Assembly: GCA_900554465.1 (NCBI GenBank)
Contig: USHF01000066.1
Coordinates: 1 to 7,462 of the forward strand
Direction: 5' to 3'
DNA from: an uncultured Collinsella sp.
Lineage (GTDB): Bacteria; Actinomycetota; Coriobacteriia; Coriobacteriales; Coriobacteriaceae
DNA length: 7,462 nt
Shown: positions 6,455 to 7,462 of the stretch, in pieces
Layout: every line of letters starts with the position of its first letter
Position numbering within the stretch: position 1 is the first letter of the stretch
Notes under the pieces: model-generated
Seen by the model: the letters and a program-made list of their open reading frames with translations, nothing else
What the model was told of the DNA's origin: nothing
The model's database searches: none
Translations under genes and position numbers: made by a program

Positions 6455-7435
6455 ATGGCTGATTCCCAGACTGCAACCTCCGCGCCCGAGTTTAAGAGCG
6501 CCCACTTTATCGGTATCGGCGGCGCCGGCATGAGCGGCATCGCCCTCGTTCTGCACGAGCGCGGTTATGCCGTTACCGGCTCCGACCTTAAGACGTCACG
6601 TTATATCCGCCAGCTTACCCGCGCTGGTGTGAAGGTGCATGTGGGCCATGAGGCCGCCACGATCGACGAGGTCAAGCCCGACGTGGTTGTTGTGTCCACC
6701 GCTATTCCGGAGTCCAACCCTGAACTCGTGCGCGCTCGCGAGCTGGGTATTCCCGTGTGGCCCCGTGCCAAGATGCTCTCTGCTTTGGGCCACGGCTACA
6801 CCACCGTCGCTGTTGCCGGCACGCATGGCAAGACCACCACGTCTTCGATGTGCGCCACCATGCTCGACCGCATGGGTCTGGATCCGAGCTTCTTGATCGG
6901 CGGCATCGTCGAGGGCTATGACACGAACGGCAAGAACGGCTCGGGCGACTACTTTGTCGCCGAGGCCGACGAGTCCGACAGCTCCTTCCTGTTCCTGAAC
7001 CCCAACGTGGTCATTGTGACCAACGTCGAGGCCGACCACCTCGATCACTACTCGGGTATCGAGGAGATCGAGGCAACTTTCGCCAAATTCATGAGCCTGG
7101 TGGGCGAGGACGGCACCGTCATCGTCTGCGGCGAGGACCCGCATCTGGTCGAGCTCGCCAAGTCGACGGGCCGTCACGTGCTTTCCTACGGCTTTGCCGA
7201 GAGCAACGACATCGTCTGCGTGCACCCGGATGTCAAGGGCATCCAGAGTGACTTTATCGTTCGCTTTGAGGACGGCACTGAGCACGCTGTGGAGATCAAG
7301 AGCAACCCCGGTCGCCACAACATGCTCAACGCCACGGCGGTGCTCACCGTCGCCCATGTCCTGGGCCTTGACATCGACGCCGCCGCCAAGGCGCTCTCGA
7401 GCTTTGAGGGCGTCCGCCGTCGCTTTACCCACGTG
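6455..7435 (+). CDS. murC: UDP-N-acetylmuramate--L-alanine ligase MurC, 3'-truncated by adapter sequence
   Basis: MurC is the cytoplasmic ligase that adds L-Ala to UDP-MurNAc, the first amino acid of the stem peptide. From ATG 6455, 327 genuine codons are present, and family members have about 450-480, so much of the C-terminal domain is missing. Seen in order are FIGIGGAGMSGIAL (residues 18-31, UDP-binding loop), VVVSTAIPESNPE, VAVAGTHGKTTTSSM (P-loop Lys 126), VAEADESDSSFLFL (168-181), VTNVEADHLDHY, GRHNMLNATA (286-295) and SFEGVRRRF (316-324). The GTHGKTTT and ADESDSSFL forms identify MurC rather than MurD, MurE or MurF. The frame appears to run on to a TGA at 7454-7456, but the final codons LSLIHI come from adapter DNA, so the natural gene end lies outside the window. 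The truncation is technical and does not indicate a pseudogene. Confidence 0.96.
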
Positions 7436-7462
7436 CTGTCTCTTATACACATCTGACGCTGC
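7436..7462. other. Illumina Nextera (Tn5) adapter sequence, not genomic
   Basis: Bases 7436-7454 read CTGTCTCTTATACACATCT, the 19-base Tn5 mosaic end used in Nextera libraries. The following GACGCTGC (7455-7462) matches the start of the reverse complement of the read-1 side transposase adapter. Translation in the murC frame gives LSLIHI-stop, and the reverse strand gives MYKRQ and MCIRDS starts. These peptides are typical of adapter contamination in protein databases. In MurC, Gly would be expected soon after RRFTHV, so homology breaks exactly at the adapter border. Confidence 0.97.

Noticed and set aside
1..7435. Mobile element, CRISPR array, tRNA or rRNA, or a novel accessory system
   Set aside because: Nothing of this kind is visible. 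The whole span is filled by tightly packed conserved peptidoglycan and division genes, leaving only 97 bases between murG and murC.

Overview
This is a GC-rich stretch of a bacterial division and cell wall (dcw) cluster. It carries six consecutive plus-strand genes in the order murF (5' end missing) - mraY - murD - ftsW - murG - murC (3' end missing). All five complete or nearly complete reading frames that can be judged have intact catalytic motifs. GC-rich third codon positions, the classical gene order, an FtsW with long basic or disordered tails, and the overall look of the proteins suggest an actinobacterial-type genome. My best guess is a gut Coriobacteriia member such as Collinsella, but this is an impression from the sequence and was not tested by any search.

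Layout: murF runs from the left edge to 1283. mraY (1287-2306), murD (2316-3722) and ftsW (about 3732-5252) follow with gaps of only 3 to 9 bases. murG (5242-6357) overlaps the end of ftsW by 11 bases. A 97-base gap (6358-6454) is the only real intergenic space, and murC starts at 6455. The close packing implies one transcript with translational coupling. Together the products make UDP-MurNAc-pentapeptide in the cytoplasm (MurC, MurD and MurF ligases), attach it to undecaprenyl phosphate as lipid I (MraY), convert it to lipid II (MurG), and polymerise it into septal glycan (FtsW).

The last 27 bases (7436-7462) are not genomic. They match the Tn5 mosaic end plus the start of the Illumina Nextera read-1 adapter. 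The murC frame is therefore cut at codon 327, its apparent C-terminus LSLIHI and TGA stop are adapter sequence, and two antisense open frames at the right edge begin inside the adapter.

I found no new biological system here. The window is a conserved housekeeping locus. The observations worth a second look are the adapter artefact, the single reading frame shared by murF, mraY, murD and ftsW and broken only by three TAG codons, a duplicated short motif in the FtsW tail, a 9-base tandem repeat in mraY, a substituted residue in the MraY DD-motif region, and short direct repeats before murC.
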